Assembly (NCBI RefSeq): GCF_014205885.1
Contig: NZ_JACHFB010000003.1
Span: 1 to 64,000 of the forward strand
DNA: 64,000 nucleotides
Source of the DNA: Borreliella californiensis
GTDB lineage: Bacteria > Spirochaetota > Spirochaetia > Borreliales > Borreliaceae
Reading direction: 5' to 3'
Shown: piece after piece, positions 63,555 to 64,000 of the stretch
Layout: the number at the start of each line of letters is the position of its first letter
Numbering within the stretch: the first letter of the stretch is position 1
Made by a program: the position numbers and the translations under genes
Notes under the pieces: model-generated
Database searches by the model: none
Seen by the model: the letters and a program-made list of their open reading frames with translations, nothing else
What the model was told of the DNA's origin: nothing

Positions 63555-64000
63555 ATGAATGCAGTTAAAAACAATCTAATTTACAAAAGCGAACATATAA
63601 AACCTTTAAACCCTATTCTTTGTGCACAGTTTTACATTAGAAATTACGCTGTAGATTCAAACGCAACAATTGAAATAAAATCAGAAGCTCAATATTTAGA
63701 ACATTACGATAAAATTACACTAACAAAAGGCAAGCTAAAATCAATTAGTATATTAGCCCACAAAGACAGTTTGGATAAAAAAGGTTTAAAAAACCTGCTT
63801 CAATTAAAAAATCACAAAGATTTTAATTATTTTTATGAAAATAACTTCATAAGATGTTGTTTAAATTTCGAAGATAAACACAAAAGAGAAATAAATTTAA
63901 TGCCCTTGTTTCATTATCACAGTTTATTAAGCATCAACAAGGCAATTCTAAACAAAGATAAATATGGCGATTTACAATTTGGAAGCTCATTTTACGTATC
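63555..64000 (+). CDS. BBA61-like protein (mirror copy, cut by window end)
   Basis: Mirror of 41426-40981. ATG 63555 opens MNAVKNNLIYKSEH and the frame stays open to base 64000; about 148 of 207 codons are inside the window. The truncation is due to the window edge, not mutation. Confidence 0.8.
   Translation, partial: MNAVKNNLIYKSEHIKPLNPILCAQFYIRNYAVDSNATIEIKSEAQYLEHYDKITLTKGKLKSISILAHKDSLDKKGLKNLLQLKNHKDFNYFYENNFIRCCLNFEDKHKREINLMPLFHYHSLLSINKAILNKDKYGDLQFGSSFYV

Larger units (their letters stand above)
52491..64000. repeat. Inverted duplicate of the right plasmid arm (strand read-through)
   Basis: These bases are the reverse complement of 52490-40981 (position p equals 104981 minus p). 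All genes of the arm reappear with identical proteins in mirror order. The copy is cut only by the window end. It represents the second strand of one hairpin-ended molecule, or a telomere-joined replication dimer, and adds no new loci. Confidence 0.95.

Noticed and set aside
52563..64000. A second set of thyX, oms28, PFam54 and lp6.6 genes as extra loci
   Set aside because: They are exact mirror images about the right hairpin axis, so they are the same genes read on the other strand.

Overview
The window is a Lyme-disease Borrelia (Borreliella burgdorferi sensu lato) linear plasmid of the lp54 type, sequenced through its closed hairpin ends. The evidence is the AT-rich base composition, the ospA-ospB and dbpB-dbpA operons, the four-gene Borrelia partition cluster, the many short lipoprotein signal peptides and the Borrelia hairpin telomere boxes. 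OspA differs from the strain B31 protein at many positions, so this is not a B31-like isolate. I cannot fix the genospecies without alignments. B31 locus numbers (BBAxx) below are assigned from memory of gene order and sequence.

Physical layout. A hairpin axis lies at 62/63 and a second at 52490/52491. Bases 1-62 are the reverse complement of the left end. Bases 52491-64000 are the reverse complement of 52490-40981 (paired positions sum to 104981). The real molecule is therefore about 52,428 bp (63-52490), and every gene after 52490 is a second reading of a gene already listed.

Regions. (1) 530-5094: left lipoprotein arm (P13-like protein, BBA03, S2/S1 antigens, BBA07). (2) 5264-9173: end of a phage late operon, with a gp25-like baseplate protein, a J-like baseplate protein, tail fibre candidates, holin, BlyB and a small lipoprotein. 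(3) 9414-11141: ospAB. (4) 11732-14887: PF57/62, PF50, PF32 (ParA) and PF49 replication/partition genes, followed by a promoter plus large hairpin that may make a small RNA. (5) 15152-17271: a small ORF, a DUF261-like protein and dbpBA (minus strand). (6) 18188-37559: terminase, portal, capsid, contractile tail sheath/tube, tape-measure candidate and baseplate spike genes, with lipoprotein and oppA-type genes inserted between terminase and portal. (7) 37616-50052: right lipoprotein arm, mainly minus strand, with BBA57, P27 and the PFam54 array including a CspA orthologue. (8) 50576-52418: oms28 and thyX, ending 72 bp from the hairpin.

How the parts fit. The phage genes follow the order known from cp32 prophages only if the end of block 6 (spike gene, 37559) is joined to the start of block 2 (gp25 gene, 5264). 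The core therefore looks like a cp32-type circular prophage opened at that junction and capped by lipoprotein-rich telomeric arms. The lipoprotein genes serve tick and mammal colonisation: OspA/B in the tick, DbpA/B and BBA33 in adhesion, CspA/PFam54 in complement evasion and transmission. The partition genes maintain the replicon. No CRISPR array, rRNA, tRNA or transposase was seen.
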